NCBI GenBank assembly: GCA_947626675.1
Contig: CANQTC010000006.1
Coordinates: 1-64,000 of the forward strand
Reading direction: 5' to 3'
Length of the DNA: 64,000 nucleotides
From: an uncultured Coprococcus sp.
GTDB lineage: Bacteria > Bacillota > Clostridia > Lachnospirales > Lachnospiraceae
Shown here: piece after piece, positions 26,605 through 35,594 of the stretch
Position numbering within the stretch: the stretch's first letter is position 1
How the letters are laid out: the number at the start of each line of letters is the position of its first letter
The notes under the pieces: generated by a model
What the model saw: only the letters and a program-made list of their open reading frames with translations
Databases searched by the model: none
Told to the model about the DNA's origin: nothing
Program-made: the position numbers and the translations under genes

Positions 26605-27773
26605 CAGGAGGATTCGGAATATTGGTAATAAAAGTGATATGTACGGTGTCTTTATTTTCAGGACCGATGCACCCTGTTCAGATAAACAGGTCATATGCTT
26701 ATGCATACGGACAGATGGAAGCCGCGTCTACAGAAACAGCAGATGATGATGAGGAAGCTTATGCAGAGGAATTTGAAGCGTTGGATTCAATCGTTAAGCG
26801 GAAAGGCGATATCTCATATACGGATGTATATCATGCTGTGAAAACGGGAGATTTTGAAAAGCTCATAAGCGATATTGGGCAGATATTATATAACAGGATA
26901 TGGTACGAGATTGGTGAGAGTAAAAAACTATTTATTCAAATGCTGGCTGTCATTATGATGGGAACGGTATTTACAAATATGTCAGGAAGGCTCGGAAATT
27001 ATGCAGGAGGAAATGGTTTTTTTGTTACATATATGATGCTGGCATCTCTTCTTTTGTCCTGTTTTTATCTTACCAGTAATATCGGAATCAGTTTAATATC
27101 ACAGATAACAGAGTTCATGATGGCGTTTATACCAGCATATTCTATGGCGGCTGCTTATTCAAATGGACAGGAAACTGCGATGTTTTCCAGAGATATCATC
27201 CTGATTGTCGTGTTTTTATGTGAAAATGTACTGATAGGAATTGTATTTCCCATTATAAAATGTTCCGGTGTATGCGGACTGGTAAATAAAATGAATACGG
27301 AGGACTATTTTTCCAGATTTGTCGAGCTGATGCGGAGTATATCGGGATGGATTATGAAGACTATGTTTGCAGCGATTATGGGGATTAATGTGGTGAAGGG
27401 AATGATTGCACCATCGCTTGACAAGCTTGGGCGAAATGGAGCGATAAAGGTTATCGGCAGTATGTTTGGAGGCGCTACTGTACAGACGGTTGCAAGTGTA
27501 TTGATGAGTTCAGGGATGCTGATTAAAAACTGTATCGGAATTGCCGGGGCAGTCATACTGCTTGTGCTTGCGCTTATACCGGCTGCAAAGATTTTCATTG
27601 TATTGATGGGACTTAAAATCATTGCTGCGCTTGTAGAGCCTATGGGCGATAAGCGGTTTTCAGAAGGGGTATCTTCAATGGCAGGTACGATAGAGCTGAT
27701 GTTTAAAGCATCCGGAATGGCGATACTGATGTTTATTGTAAGTATTACTGCCATGACGGTGTTTAACGGATAG
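26601..27773 (+). CDS. spoIIIAE: Stage III sporulation protein SpoIIIAE
   Basis: A 390-aa polytopic membrane protein and the largest membrane subunit of the SpoIIIA complex. A probable signal sequence (about residues 1-35, ending near SYAYA) is followed by an acidic extracytoplasmic stretch. Multiple membrane helices run from about residue 110. They include the conserved GINVVKGMIAPSLDKLGRN and SMFGGATVQTV regions. Genes on both sides match the canonical order. Confidence 0.95.
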   Translation: MTGGFGILVIKVICTVSLFSGPMHPVQINRSYAYAYGQMEAASTETADDDEEAYAEEFEALDSIVKRKGDISYTDVYHAVKTGDFEKLISDIGQILYNRIWYEIGESKKLFIQMLAVIMMGTVFTNMSGRLGNYAGGNGFFVTYMMLASLLLSCFYLTSNIGISLISQITEFMMAFIPAYSMAAAYSNGQETAMFSRDIILIVVFLCENVLIGIVFPIIKCSGVCGLVNKMNTEDYFSRFVELMRSISGWIMKTMFAAIMGINVVKGMIAPSLDKLGRNGAIKVIGSMFGGATVQTVASVLMSSGMLIKNCIGIAGAVILLVLALIPAAKIFIVLMGLKIIAALVEPMGDKRFSEGVSSMAGTIELMFKASGMAILMFIVSITAMTVFNG

Positions 27774-27782
27774 GAGGCATAT

Positions 27783-28223
27783 GTGGTTGACTGGATGAAA
27801 AGTATCCTTGTATTTACGATTTTCTTTTCTGTAATACTGTTTATGATGCCTGATGAGAAATATAAAAAATATGTACAGACGGCAATCGGTTTTGTCATGA
27901 TTATTGTTGTTATCAATCCGATTGTCGATATGCTTGGATTTTCAGATGAATTATCGTTTGACATAAGATATGAGGTTATGAAGGAAGAATTTTCTGATAC
28001 GGATGATGCATATTACAGTGATATTGTCGCTGCAATTATAAAAGAAGATATTTATGATACCTATGGGGCGGACATGCAGGTTCATGTGTATCTTGATGAA
28101 AGTCAGAAGATTAGTCATGTGGAATTATCAGGAAGTTTATTGGAAACAGAACAGGAGAAAGATATAAGGGATAACCTGTCTAAAAAATATGGTATTAATG
28201 AGGACATGATAATCATATATTGA
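27783..28223 (+). CDS. spoIIIAF: Stage III sporulation protein SpoIIIAF
   Basis: A 146-aa protein starting at GTG 27783 behind AGGAGG (27772-27777). Two N-terminal membrane helices flank MPDEKYKKYVQTAIGFV, the family motif, ending VVINPIVDML. The C-terminal domain (about 80-146) is a ring-building-motif-like alpha/beta fold, as in other SpoIIIAF. The ATG at 27781 is out of frame. Confidence 0.93.
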   Translation: MVDWMKSILVFTIFFSVILFMMPDEKYKKYVQTAIGFVMIIVVINPIVDMLGFSDELSFDIRYEVMKEEFSDTDDAYYSDIVAAIIKEDIYDTYGADMQVHVYLDESQKISHVELSGSLLETEQEKDIRDNLSKKYGINEDMIIIY

Positions 28224-28287
28224 TAGTGCATATTAAAATGTTTTATTATGTGTCTTTTGATGGAGAGGGAAAAGGAGAACAGAGAAA

Positions 28288-28860
28288 GTGAATTTAAAAA
28301 GTAAGTTGTCAGGATTATTTGATGCAAAAAACGGCAGAATAAGAAATATGGTTATGCTGTTGCTGGCAGGTATATGTCTGATGATTATCGTATGGCCGAC
28401 ACCCACCAATCAGTCAAAAGACGATAAAAAAACAGCAGAAGAAGTTAAAGGGGAGGTAGGGAAGACGAATGAAGTTTCCATCGACAGTACAGACGAATAC
28501 ATAAATAAACTTGAGGACAGACTTGCCGGGGTTCTTGCTTCTATGGATGGTGTTGATAATGTTCAGGTTATGATAACCTTAAAGGACCATGGCGAAAATA
28601 TCGTTGAAAAAGATAAAAGTATAAGTAATTCATCTGAAGAGAGGGGCAGTCAGAACAATTCTGATGAAAAAACGGTTACATCAAAGTCGGATGATTATGA
28701 TGGCCCATATGTTAAGCAGGTACTAGAACCCAATATTGAAGGGGTTTTGATATGCTGTACCGGTGGGGGCAACCCTGATACGGTTCTTAAGATTACAGAA
28801 GCAGTACAGGCATTATTTGATGTTCCTGTGCATAAGATTGTGGTATTAGAAGCAAATTAA
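28288..28860 (+). CDS. spoIIIAG: Stage III sporulation protein SpoIIIAG
   Basis: A 190-aa bitopic protein with a GTG start. It has one membrane helix (about residues 17-35) and an extracytoplasmic ring-building domain with YINKLEDRLAGVLASMDGVDNVQVMITL. A charged Ser/Asn/Asp insertion follows, then the GVLICCTGGGNPDTVLKITEAVQALFDVPVHKIVVLE ending typical of the family. In Bacillus, AG forms a 30-mer ring between the two membranes. Confidence 0.94.
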   Translation: MNLKSKLSGLFDAKNGRIRNMVMLLLAGICLMIIVWPTPTNQSKDDKKTAEEVKGEVGKTNEVSIDSTDEYINKLEDRLAGVLASMDGVDNVQVMITLKDHGENIVEKDKSISNSSEERGSQNNSDEKTVTSKSDDYDGPYVKQVLEPNIEGVLICCTGGGNPDTVLKITEAVQALFDVPVHKIVVLEAN

Positions 28861-28872
28861 GCGGAGGGCTAA

Positions 28873-29559
28873 ATGAAAAAGGTATTTAAGAAAAACAGAC
28901 TGGTGATACTTGCATTATCAGTTATGATTGGGGTAGCAGGATACCTGAATTTCAACGAAAGCAATAAAAAGAATCATACCGCAAAGGAAAATAAAAAAGC
29001 AGACATGGAAGTGATAAGCTATGAGGAGAATAAAACAGAAACAAATGCCGATTTAGATACAATCACACCGGAAAGTACATCAAATCAGCTTACGGATAAT
29101 GTTTCAGATAAAAGTCTTGAAGAAGCTGCATTAGAGGAGAATATTGATTTGAATAGTGATGAGGATGATATAGGGGAAGCTGTTCTTACAAACGCTGATG
29201 TCATGATTAATAATATGGCTACAGCAAAACTGAATAGAGAACAAAGCCGTTCAAGGACAAAGGAGTATCTGTTAAATATCATCAATGATGAGTCCATAGA
29301 AGATTCGGCGAAACAGGAAGCCACAGCCTCCTATGTGAAATTAAGCGATAATATCGAGAAGGAAAATAGCGCCGAAACGCTTCTTGCGGCAAAAGGATAT
29401 GATGCGGCTATCGTAACAATAGGAGATGAGTCTGTTGATGTAGCGCTGAATTCTTCCAATATCAGTGACACTGAAAAAGCACAGATTGAAGATATCGTAA
29501 CGCGTAAAACAGGCTATGATATCAGTCAGGTGGTTATTTCTGTTCTCTCGAATAAGTAG
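28873..29559 (+). CDS. spoIIIAH: Stage III sporulation protein SpoIIIAH
   Basis: A 228-aa bitopic protein and the last gene of the operon. One membrane helix (about 10-26) is followed by an acidic, low-complexity region (about 35-105). The EscJ/YscJ-like domain with AKLNREQSRSRTKEYLLNII and SDTEKAQIEDIVTRKTGYDISQVVI then follows. AH binds SpoIIQ from the forespore side across the intermembrane space. It is 12 bases after spoIIIAG and is followed by a terminator. Confidence 0.95.
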   Translation: MKKVFKKNRLVILALSVMIGVAGYLNFNESNKKNHTAKENKKADMEVISYEENKTETNADLDTITPESTSNQLTDNVSDKSLEEAALEENIDLNSDEDDIGEAVLTNADVMINNMATAKLNREQSRSRTKEYLLNIINDESIEDSAKQEATASYVKLSDNIEKENSAETLLAAKGYDAAIVTIGDESVDVALNSSNISDTEKAQIEDIVTRKTGYDISQVVISVLSNK

Positions 29560-29582
29560 CAATATGCTGATATTTATTAGTG

Positions 29583-29610
29583 GTGCGTCTCACATGAGAC
29601 GCACTATTTT
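29583..29610 (+). terminator. Terminator of the spoIIIA operon
   Basis: GTGCGTCTCA (29583-29592), two bases, TGAGACGCAC (29595-29604), then TATTTTT. The stem is perfect over ten base pairs. Confidence 0.88.
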
Positions 29611-29651
29611 TGTGAAAGGGTGCTGACAAGGTTCAATGTATGTATCCCTAC

Positions 29652-29680
29652 TTGCAAATTTTCCGGCAAAAGCTTATAAT
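29652..29680 (+). promoter_or_regulatory. Sigma-A promoter of the Asp23-nusB operon
   Basis: TTGCAA (29652-29657), an exact 17-base spacer and a perfect TATAAT (29675-29680), 45 bases before the Asp23 gene. It follows the spoIIIA terminator, so the downstream housekeeping operon has its own vegetative promoter. Confidence 0.75.
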
Positions 29681-29724
29681 AGAAAGCTAAGGTGTATTAT
29701 TATTTGTTTTGGAGGGTAGTTGCG

Positions 29725-30105
29725 ATGAGTGAAGAAAATATTGAGTATAACATTAAAGAAGAAAATTCTTTGGGACAGGTGCAGATAGCTGATGAGGTTG
29801 TGGCTATTATAGCAGGACTGGCAGCCCAGGAAGTAGAAGGTGTATACAGACTTGCGGGAAACTTTAGTAATGAACTGGCTTCAAAGCTTGGTAAGAAAAA
29901 TCATGGAAAAGGCGTAAAGGTAGAGCTGCTTCCTGGAAAAGTAAAAGTGGATATAAGCATAGAAGTTTTATATGAATACAGTATTCCGAAAGTATCATCG
30001 AAAGTACAGGAAAAAGTGAAACAGGCTATTGAAACAATGACAGGTCTTAAGGTAGAAGAAGTGAATATAAGAATAGCCGGCGTCAGAGTAAAGGATGAAA
30101 ACTAG
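29725..30105 (+). CDS. Asp23/Gls24 family protein
   Basis: A 126-aa protein of the alkaline-shock/YqhY type. The ATG at 29725 follows GGAGGG at 29711-29716; an upstream in-frame ATG at 29692 precedes the site. The family core is clear: GQVQIADEVVAIIAGLAAQEVEGV near residues 16-40, VKVDISIEVLYEYSIPKV and the C-terminal EEVNIRIAGVRV. YqhY sits before nusB in many Firmicutes and has been linked to fatty-acid synthesis control in Bacillus. The accB/accC genes that accompany it there are absent here. Confidence 0.9.
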   Translation: MSEENIEYNIKEENSLGQVQIADEVVAIIAGLAAQEVEGVYRLAGNFSNELASKLGKKNHGKGVKVELLPGKVKVDISIEVLYEYSIPKVSSKVQEKVKQAIETMTGLKVEEVNIRIAGVRVKDEN

Positions 30106-30115
30106 AGAGGTAGAA

Positions 30116-30547
30116 ATGACTAGAAGGAAGTTAAGAGAAAAGGTTTTTAGAATACTGTTTGGCTTGGAATTTAATTCCGAGGATGATATGAAAGAACAGG
30201 TGGAACTTGCATTAGAGAGCAATATACCGCCGGATGATGATGAGATAGAAGATGCATATGAGCTGCAGGAGGAAGATAAGCAGTATATTTCAGGCAGGGT
30301 ACTTGACATTGTGGCAAAAAAGCAGGATATTGATAAAACGATAGAAGAGATATCTGAAGGCTGGAAGCTTCCCCGTATAGGAAAAGCCGAGCTTGCTATT
30401 TTAAGACTTGCCATATACGAAATGAATTATGATGAAAGTATTCCGGTAAAAGTCGCTATCAATGAGGCAGTAGAGCTTGCGAAGCGATACTGTGATATAG
30501 AAGCAAAAAGCTTTATTAATGCTTTGCTTGCAAAACTGACAAAGTAG
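30116..30547 (+). CDS. nusB: Transcription antitermination factor NusB
   Basis: An RNA-binding subunit of the rRNA antitermination complex with S10 (NusE). The start at 30116 gives 143 aa (MTRRKLREKVFRILF), the normal N-terminus; an in-frame ATG 21 bases earlier overlaps the previous gene and lacks a site. The all-helical family features include the basic first helix, LPRIGKAELAILRLAIYEM and the C-terminal VAINEAVELAKRYC...KSFINALLAKL. Confidence 0.94.
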   Translation: MTRRKLREKVFRILFGLEFNSEDDMKEQVELALESNIPPDDDEIEDAYELQEEDKQYISGRVLDIVAKKQDIDKTIEEISEGWKLPRIGKAELAILRLAIYEMNYDESIPVKVAINEAVELAKRYCDIEAKSFINALLAKLTK

Positions 30548-30555
30548 GTATCAAA

Positions 30556-31764
30556 ATGGCTGTTAGGAACTATACGGTTTCACAGATAAACGGATATATA
30601 AAAAATTTAATAGTGAATGATTATCTTCTCTCTGATATCTTTATCAGGGGAGAAGTGTCTAATTGTAAATATCATAGTTCCGGGCATATCTATTTTACAC
30701 TGAAAGATGAAAATGCCGCTGTGGCAGCCGTTATGTTTAAAGGAAATGTAAGTACAGGTCTGCCGTTTCAACTGGAAAATGGACAGCTTGTGGTTGCGCA
30801 TGGAAATATTAATGTCTATGAACGGGATGGGCGGTATCAGTTATATGTAAGAGATATAAAAAAAGACGGTATCGGAAATCTCTATGAAGAATATGAGCGG
30901 CTGAAACAGAAGCTTTATGAACAGGGGTTGTTTGAATTTGATATCAAGAAACCAATTCCGAAGTATCCCAAGAACGTGGGAATTGTGACTGCCGGGACGG
31001 GTGCCGCCATACAGGATATAAAAAATATCGCCAAAAGGCGAAACCCGTTTGTGCAGCTTATTCTTTATCCTGCGAAGGTACAGGGGGAGGGCGCTGCCTG
31101 TGATATTGCAAATGGAATAAGAACACTTGATAAAATGGGACTTGATACGATTATTATAGGACGTGGCGGCGGTTCGATAGAAGATTTGTGGGCATTTAAC
31201 GAGGAAGAGGTCGCATGGGCTATCTATCATGCAAAGACGCCGATTATATCCGGAACAGGTCATGAAATTGATAATACAATCGCGGATTACGCGGCTGATT
31301 TACGAGCGCCGACACCATCGGCTGCGTGTGAACTGGCGATACCTGATGTGATGTCCACGATACGTTCTATAGAGGATATGCGTAATCGGATTACAAGAAG
31401 CATGGATAATCGTATAGCGGATATCAAAAACAGAATTTTATCATATGAAAGACAGTTCCGGCTGCTGAATCCACAGAAAAAGCTTATGGATAAACAGCAG
31501 TATATTGATGAACTGTATGACAGGATAACCAGGCTGATGCAAAGCCAGTATGACAGGAGATATCACCGGCTGCAGGTATTAAGTTCAAAAATCAACGGGA
31601 TGTCACCGACAGCAAAGCTTATTAATGGTTTTGGTTATCTGGAAAAAAAAGGAACACCGGTATCTTCAGTAAAAGAACTGAAAATGGGTGATAATATCAA
31701 TATAACGGTGCATGATGGCATTATCAATGCGAAAGTTGGAGGCATAGATGTCGAAGAGAAATGA
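30556..31764 (+). CDS. xseA: Exodeoxyribonuclease VII large subunit
   Basis: The catalytic subunit of the single-strand exonuclease that works with XseB. It has 402 aa. The N-terminal OB-fold (about 1-100) has the typical SQINGYIKNLI and SSGHIYFTLKD segments. The catalytic domain has VGIVTAGTGAAIQDI, IIIGRGGGSIEDLWAFNEE, ISGTGHEIDNTIADYAADLRAPTPSAAC. A coiled-coil and an S1-like tail (INGFGYLEKKG) follow. It starts nine bases after nusB and overlaps xseB by 17 bases. folD, often between nusB and xseA, is missing. Confidence 0.96.
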   Translation: MAVRNYTVSQINGYIKNLIVNDYLLSDIFIRGEVSNCKYHSSGHIYFTLKDENAAVAAVMFKGNVSTGLPFQLENGQLVVAHGNINVYERDGRYQLYVRDIKKDGIGNLYEEYERLKQKLYEQGLFEFDIKKPIPKYPKNVGIVTAGTGAAIQDIKNIAKRRNPFVQLILYPAKVQGEGAACDIANGIRTLDKMGLDTIIIGRGGGSIEDLWAFNEEEVAWAIYHAKTPIISGTGHEIDNTIADYAADLRAPTPSAACELAIPDVMSTIRSIEDMRNRITRSMDNRIADIKNRILSYERQFRLLNPQKKLMDKQQYIDELYDRITRLMQSQYDRRYHRLQVLSSKINGMSPTAKLINGFGYLEKKGTPVSSVKELKMGDNINITVHDGIINAKVGGIDVEEK

Positions 31765-31966
31765 TGAAGATTTTTCTATAGAGAAGGCTATAGACAGACT
31801 GGAAGAGATTGCTGGAATACTTGAAAATTCGGATACAACACTTAAGAAGTCCCTTGAAGTATATTCGGAGGGCGTTGTTTTAATAGATGCATGTAAGAAA
31901 AATCTGTGTGATGTTGAGAAAGAGATGATGATTCTTACTGGAAAAGGAGAAAAAGAAGAAGCGTGA
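31748..31966 (+). CDS. xseB: Exodeoxyribonuclease VII small subunit
   Basis: A 72-aa helical protein that wraps the coiled-coil of XseA. The family pattern is evident: FSIEKAIDRLEEIAGILENSDTTLKKSLEVYSEGVVLI. It starts within the end of xseA and its TGA overlaps the GTG of ispA, so all three are translationally coupled. Confidence 0.93.
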   Translation: MSKRNDEDFSIEKAIDRLEEIAGILENSDTTLKKSLEVYSEGVVLIDACKKNLCDVEKEMMILTGKGEKEEA

Positions 31967-32847
31967 TAGGAAATGAGATAAAACGTCATATAGAAGAAGC
32001 GGAGAAAATCATATACAAATATCTTCCGAAGGAAGAGGGATTTCAGAAAACGATATTTGAGGCGATGAATTATTCAATGACAGCAGGCGGAAAAAGACTC
32101 CGCCCGATACTGATGCTTGAAACATACAGGTTATTTGGTGGAAAAGGGAATGTTATTGAGCCATTTATGGCGGCCATAGAGATGATACACACTTATTCGC
32201 TGATACATGATGATTTGCCGGCGCTGGATAATGATGATTACAGACGGGGAAGAAAAACATCTCATGTTGTATATGGAGAAGCGATGGCGATATTAGCAGG
32301 TGACGGTCTGCTGAATTATGCATATGAAACAGCCTGCAAGGCATTTGATATGACGTCGGATACCGTTCGCACAGCAAAGGCGCTTAAGGTATTGGCATCA
32401 AAGCCCGGAATCTATGGCATGATAGGAGGGCAGGTGCTGGATGTTTTGATGACAGGGCAGGTTATGAATGAAGAACAGCTTTATTTTGTCTATGAGAATA
32501 AAACAGCAGCGCTTATAGAGGCGGCTATGGCGATAGGCGCGATTCTTGCAGGTGCATCCGATGACGAGGTGGATATTATTTTGCAGATTGCATCCGATGT
32601 CGGTCATGCCTTTCAGATACAGGATGACTTGCTTGATGTACTTGGAAACAGTGACGTGATTGGAAAACCGATACGGAGTGATGAAGAGAATGGGAAGGTT
32701 ACATATGTAACCGTTCATGGCATCAATCAGGCAAAAGAAGATGTGAAAATTCTTTCTGAACGTGCTGTAAAACGATTTACAGAGTTGGAATATGAAAATG
32801 AATTTTTAAAGGCACTTATTATTTTTCTTGTAACAAGAGAAAAATAG
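31963..32847 (+). CDS. ispA: Farnesyl diphosphate synthase
   Basis: A prenyl transferase that condenses isopentenyl diphosphate with allylic diphosphates to make farnesyl diphosphate, the precursor of undecaprenyl phosphate. It has 294 aa with a GTG start overlapping xseB. The first Asp-rich motif is HDDLPALDND with the downstream GRKTSHVVYGEA; the second is FQIQDDLLDVLG. GGKRLRP is near residue 43. It lies directly before dxs, which supplies the same pathway. Confidence 0.94.
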   Translation: MIGNEIKRHIEEAEKIIYKYLPKEEGFQKTIFEAMNYSMTAGGKRLRPILMLETYRLFGGKGNVIEPFMAAIEMIHTYSLIHDDLPALDNDDYRRGRKTSHVVYGEAMAILAGDGLLNYAYETACKAFDMTSDTVRTAKALKVLASKPGIYGMIGGQVLDVLMTGQVMNEEQLYFVYENKTAALIEAAMAIGAILAGASDDEVDIILQIASDVGHAFQIQDDLLDVLGNSDVIGKPIRSDEENGKVTYVTVHGINQAKEDVKILSERAVKRFTELEYENEFLKALIIFLVTREK

Positions 32848-32857
32848 GGAGAAATTT

Positions 32858-34732
32858 ATGAGTATACTCGATGGTATAAATGGACCGAACGATATAAAAA
32901 ATATAGATAAAAAGGAACTGCCTGCGCTTGCAGAAGAGATACGGCAATTTTTAATTGAAAGTGTCAGTAAAACCGGCGGTCATCTCGCTTCCAATCTGGG
33001 ATGTGTGGAGCTTACGATGGCGCTTCACCGGGTTATGGATTTGCCTAAAGATAAAATCGTGTGGGACGTCGGGCATCAGTCTTATGTGCATAAGATTTTG
33101 ACAGGACGTAAGGAAGAGATGAAAACGCTCAGACAGTTCGGCGGCATGAGTGGTTTTCCAAAGACTTCTGAAAGCCCATGCGATGTATTTAATACAGGTC
33201 ATAGTTCAACATCGGTATCTGCTGCGCTTGGCATGGCATGTGCCAGAAGGATAAGAGGAACGGATGAGAAGATTGCTGCTGTAATCGGTGATGGTGCTTT
33301 TACCGGCGGCATGGTATTTGAAGCCATTAATAATATGGCAAGTATAAAAACAGGCTGTCTTGTTATATTAAATGATAACGATATGTCGATAGACCAGAAT
33401 GTAGGCGGAATGTCAAAATATCTGAATGATATAAGAGTTGGACAGCAGTATAATGATTTAAAGGGGCATGTTGAGAGGGTACTTATGCATATTCCTGTTG
33501 CAGGAGAGAAGCTTGCCAGGGGAATTAAACGTTCAAAGGATTCGATTAAACAGATGCTTGTTCCCGGAATGTTTTTTGAGGAGCTTGGTGTAACCTATAT
33601 AGGACCTGTAGATGGACATAATGTTGATTTGATGGAAGCGACATTCAGAAAAGCGTTGCAGCTTGAAAGACCGATACTGGTACATGTCAAGACCATAAAA
33701 GGAAAGGGATACAGCTATGCTGAGAAATATCCAAGCTATTTTCATGGAATCGATGCATTTAATATAGAAACAGGCAAGACGGTAAAGAAGCAGAGAAACT
33801 TGTCATATACAGGTGTATTTGCAAGGAAGCTCGTAGCGCTTGGGCATCAGTATTCTGATATCGTTGCAATAACTGCCGCTATGGGTAAAGGTACGGGCGT
33901 TTCGTTATTTGCAAAGGAATTTCCAAACAGGGCATATGATGTCGGAATCGCAGAAGAACATGCGGTAACATTTGCAGCGGGACTTGCTTCGGCGGGACTG
34001 ATTCCTGTAGTAGCAATTTATTCATCGTTTCTTCAGAGAGCCTATGACCAGATTTTGCATGATGTATGCTTACAAAAGCTTCATGTAATCTTTGCAATAG
34101 ACCGTTCCGGTCTGGTGGGGGCAGATGGTGATACGCATCAGGGAATATTTGATACTGCTTTTTTATCGCATATACCGAATTTGGTTATTCTTGCACCGAA
34201 AAACAGGTATGAGCTTACGAAGGCAATGGAATGGGCGGTAAGCTATAATGGACCTGTTGCCATTAAATATTCAAGAGGCGAGGCCTATTATGGTCTTAGG
34301 AATAAACAGCTTCCTATTGTGTATGGGAAGAGTGAGGTCATATGTGAGGGCAGCAGCATTGCGGTTATTGCAGTAGGCGATATGGTGGTTGAAGCTGAAA
34401 AACTATATAACAGATGCCTGGATGACCATAGAGAGATAACCTTTGTAAATGCCAGATTTATCAAGCCTATCGATACGGAATTGATAGACAGGCTTGTGCA
34501 AAACCATCAGGTAATGATTATTATGGAAGATGGAATAAAGCATGGCGGATATGGCGCTATGGTGGAGGCCTATATAGCTGAAAAGGGTTATGATATAAGC
34601 GTGTATACAGCAGCCATCGATGATACATTTGTACAGCATGGTAAGGTTGGAGAGCTGATGAAGCTGCTTCAATTGGATTATGAGTCTGTCTATGAAAAAT
34701 TGTGCAGTATGCTGGAAGAGATAGAACGATAA
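32858..34732 (+). CDS. dxs: 1-deoxy-D-xylulose-5-phosphate synthase
   Basis: A thiamine-diphosphate enzyme joining pyruvate and glyceraldehyde 3-phosphate, the first step of the MEP isoprenoid pathway. It has 624 aa, as expected. Motifs: GGHLASNLG at the start, VWDVGHQSY, the ThDP motif GDGAFTGGMVFEAINN...NDND, EEHAVTFAAGLA with the catalytic Glu, and DRSGLVGADGDTHQG in the transketolase domain. It starts ten bases after ispA. Confidence 0.97.
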   Translation: MSILDGINGPNDIKNIDKKELPALAEEIRQFLIESVSKTGGHLASNLGCVELTMALHRVMDLPKDKIVWDVGHQSYVHKILTGRKEEMKTLRQFGGMSGFPKTSESPCDVFNTGHSSTSVSAALGMACARRIRGTDEKIAAVIGDGAFTGGMVFEAINNMASIKTGCLVILNDNDMSIDQNVGGMSKYLNDIRVGQQYNDLKGHVERVLMHIPVAGEKLARGIKRSKDSIKQMLVPGMFFEELGVTYIGPVDGHNVDLMEATFRKALQLERPILVHVKTIKGKGYSYAEKYPSYFHGIDAFNIETGKTVKKQRNLSYTGVFARKLVALGHQYSDIVAITAAMGKGTGVSLFAKEFPNRAYDVGIAEEHAVTFAAGLASAGLIPVVAIYSSFLQRAYDQILHDVCLQKLHVIFAIDRSGLVGADGDTHQGIFDTAFLSHIPNLVILAPKNRYELTKAMEWAVSYNGPVAIKYSRGEAYYGLRNKQLPIVYGKSEVICEGSSIAVIAVGDMVVEAEKLYNRCLDDHREITFVNARFIKPIDTELIDRLVQNHQVMIIMEDGIKHGGYGAMVEAYIAEKGYDISVYTAAIDDTFVQHGKVGELMKLLQLDYESVYEKLCSMLEEIER

Positions 34733-34778
34733 TTGCAGATATAAAAATAATAACTTCATTTTGAACAGGAATAGAAAG

Positions 34779-35591
34779 ATGAAAGAACGATTAGATGTAC
34801 TTTTGGTAAATAAAGGACTGGCGCAGTCCAGAGAAAAAGCAAAAGCGATTATTATGTCCGGAATCGTTTATGTTGACAATAACAAAGAGGACAAAGCGGG
34901 TTCTTCATTCGATGTAAATGCGAATATTGAAGTCCGGGGAAATACGCTTCGATATGTAAGCCGCGGAGGTCTTAAGCTTGAAAAGGCGATGAACTGCTTT
35001 GGCGCTGTTTTAACCGGGAAGACGGCTATGGATGTAGGCGCTTCAACAGGTGGATTTACAGATTGTATGCTGCAAAACGGCGCTGTTAAGGTATATGCGG
35101 TTGATGTAGGACATGGACAGCTTGCATGGAAGCTTCGGAATGATGAGCGCGTTGTTTGTATGGAAAAAACCAATATCAGATATGTAACACCGGAAGATAT
35201 AGAAGATAAAATAGAATTTGCTTCGATAGATGTATCTTTTATTTCCCTTACGAAGGTACTTCCTGCTGTTAAGGAGCTTCTTGTTGATGATGGTGAAGTC
35301 GTATGTCTGATTAAGCCCCAGTTTGAAGCAGGCAGGGAAAAGGTTGGTAAGAAAGGTGTCGTGCGTGATAAACAGGTTCATATCGAGGTCGTTGAACAGA
35401 TTGTTGCGTATGCGTCAGAAATAGGGTTTAAGATGCTGGCGCTTTCGTATTCGCCGATTAAAGGACCTGAGGGGAATATTGAATATCTGCTTTATATCAC
35501 CAAAAATCAGAATATAGAAAGTGCTGTCTTTGATATAAAGGCTGTTGTGGAGGAATCCCATGCGGCCCTGAGTAAGGAACAGGAAGCATAA
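34779..35591 (+). CDS. tlyA: TlyA family rRNA 2'-O-methyltransferase / hemolysin-like
   Basis: A 270-aa protein with an N-terminal S4 RNA-binding domain (RLDVLLVNKGLAQSREKAKA, about residues 1-60) and an FtsJ-type methyltransferase domain. The latter shows MDVGASTGGFTDCMLQNGA, YAVDVGHGQLAWKLR and FISLTKVLPAV. Mycobacterial TlyA methylates 16S and 23S rRNA; the target here is unknown. The start at 34779 follows AGGA; a TTG 18 bases earlier is less likely. It lies in the conserved dxs-tlyA-nadK-argR-recN order. Confidence 0.92.
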   Translation: MKERLDVLLVNKGLAQSREKAKAIIMSGIVYVDNNKEDKAGSSFDVNANIEVRGNTLRYVSRGGLKLEKAMNCFGAVLTGKTAMDVGASTGGFTDCMLQNGAVKVYAVDVGHGQLAWKLRNDERVVCMEKTNIRYVTPEDIEDKIEFASIDVSFISLTKVLPAVKELLVDDGEVVCLIKPQFEAGREKVGKKGVVRDKQVHIEVVEQIVAYASEIGFKMLALSYSPIKGPEGNIEYLLYITKNQNIESAVFDIKAVVEESHAALSKEQEA

Positions 35592-35594
35592 CAT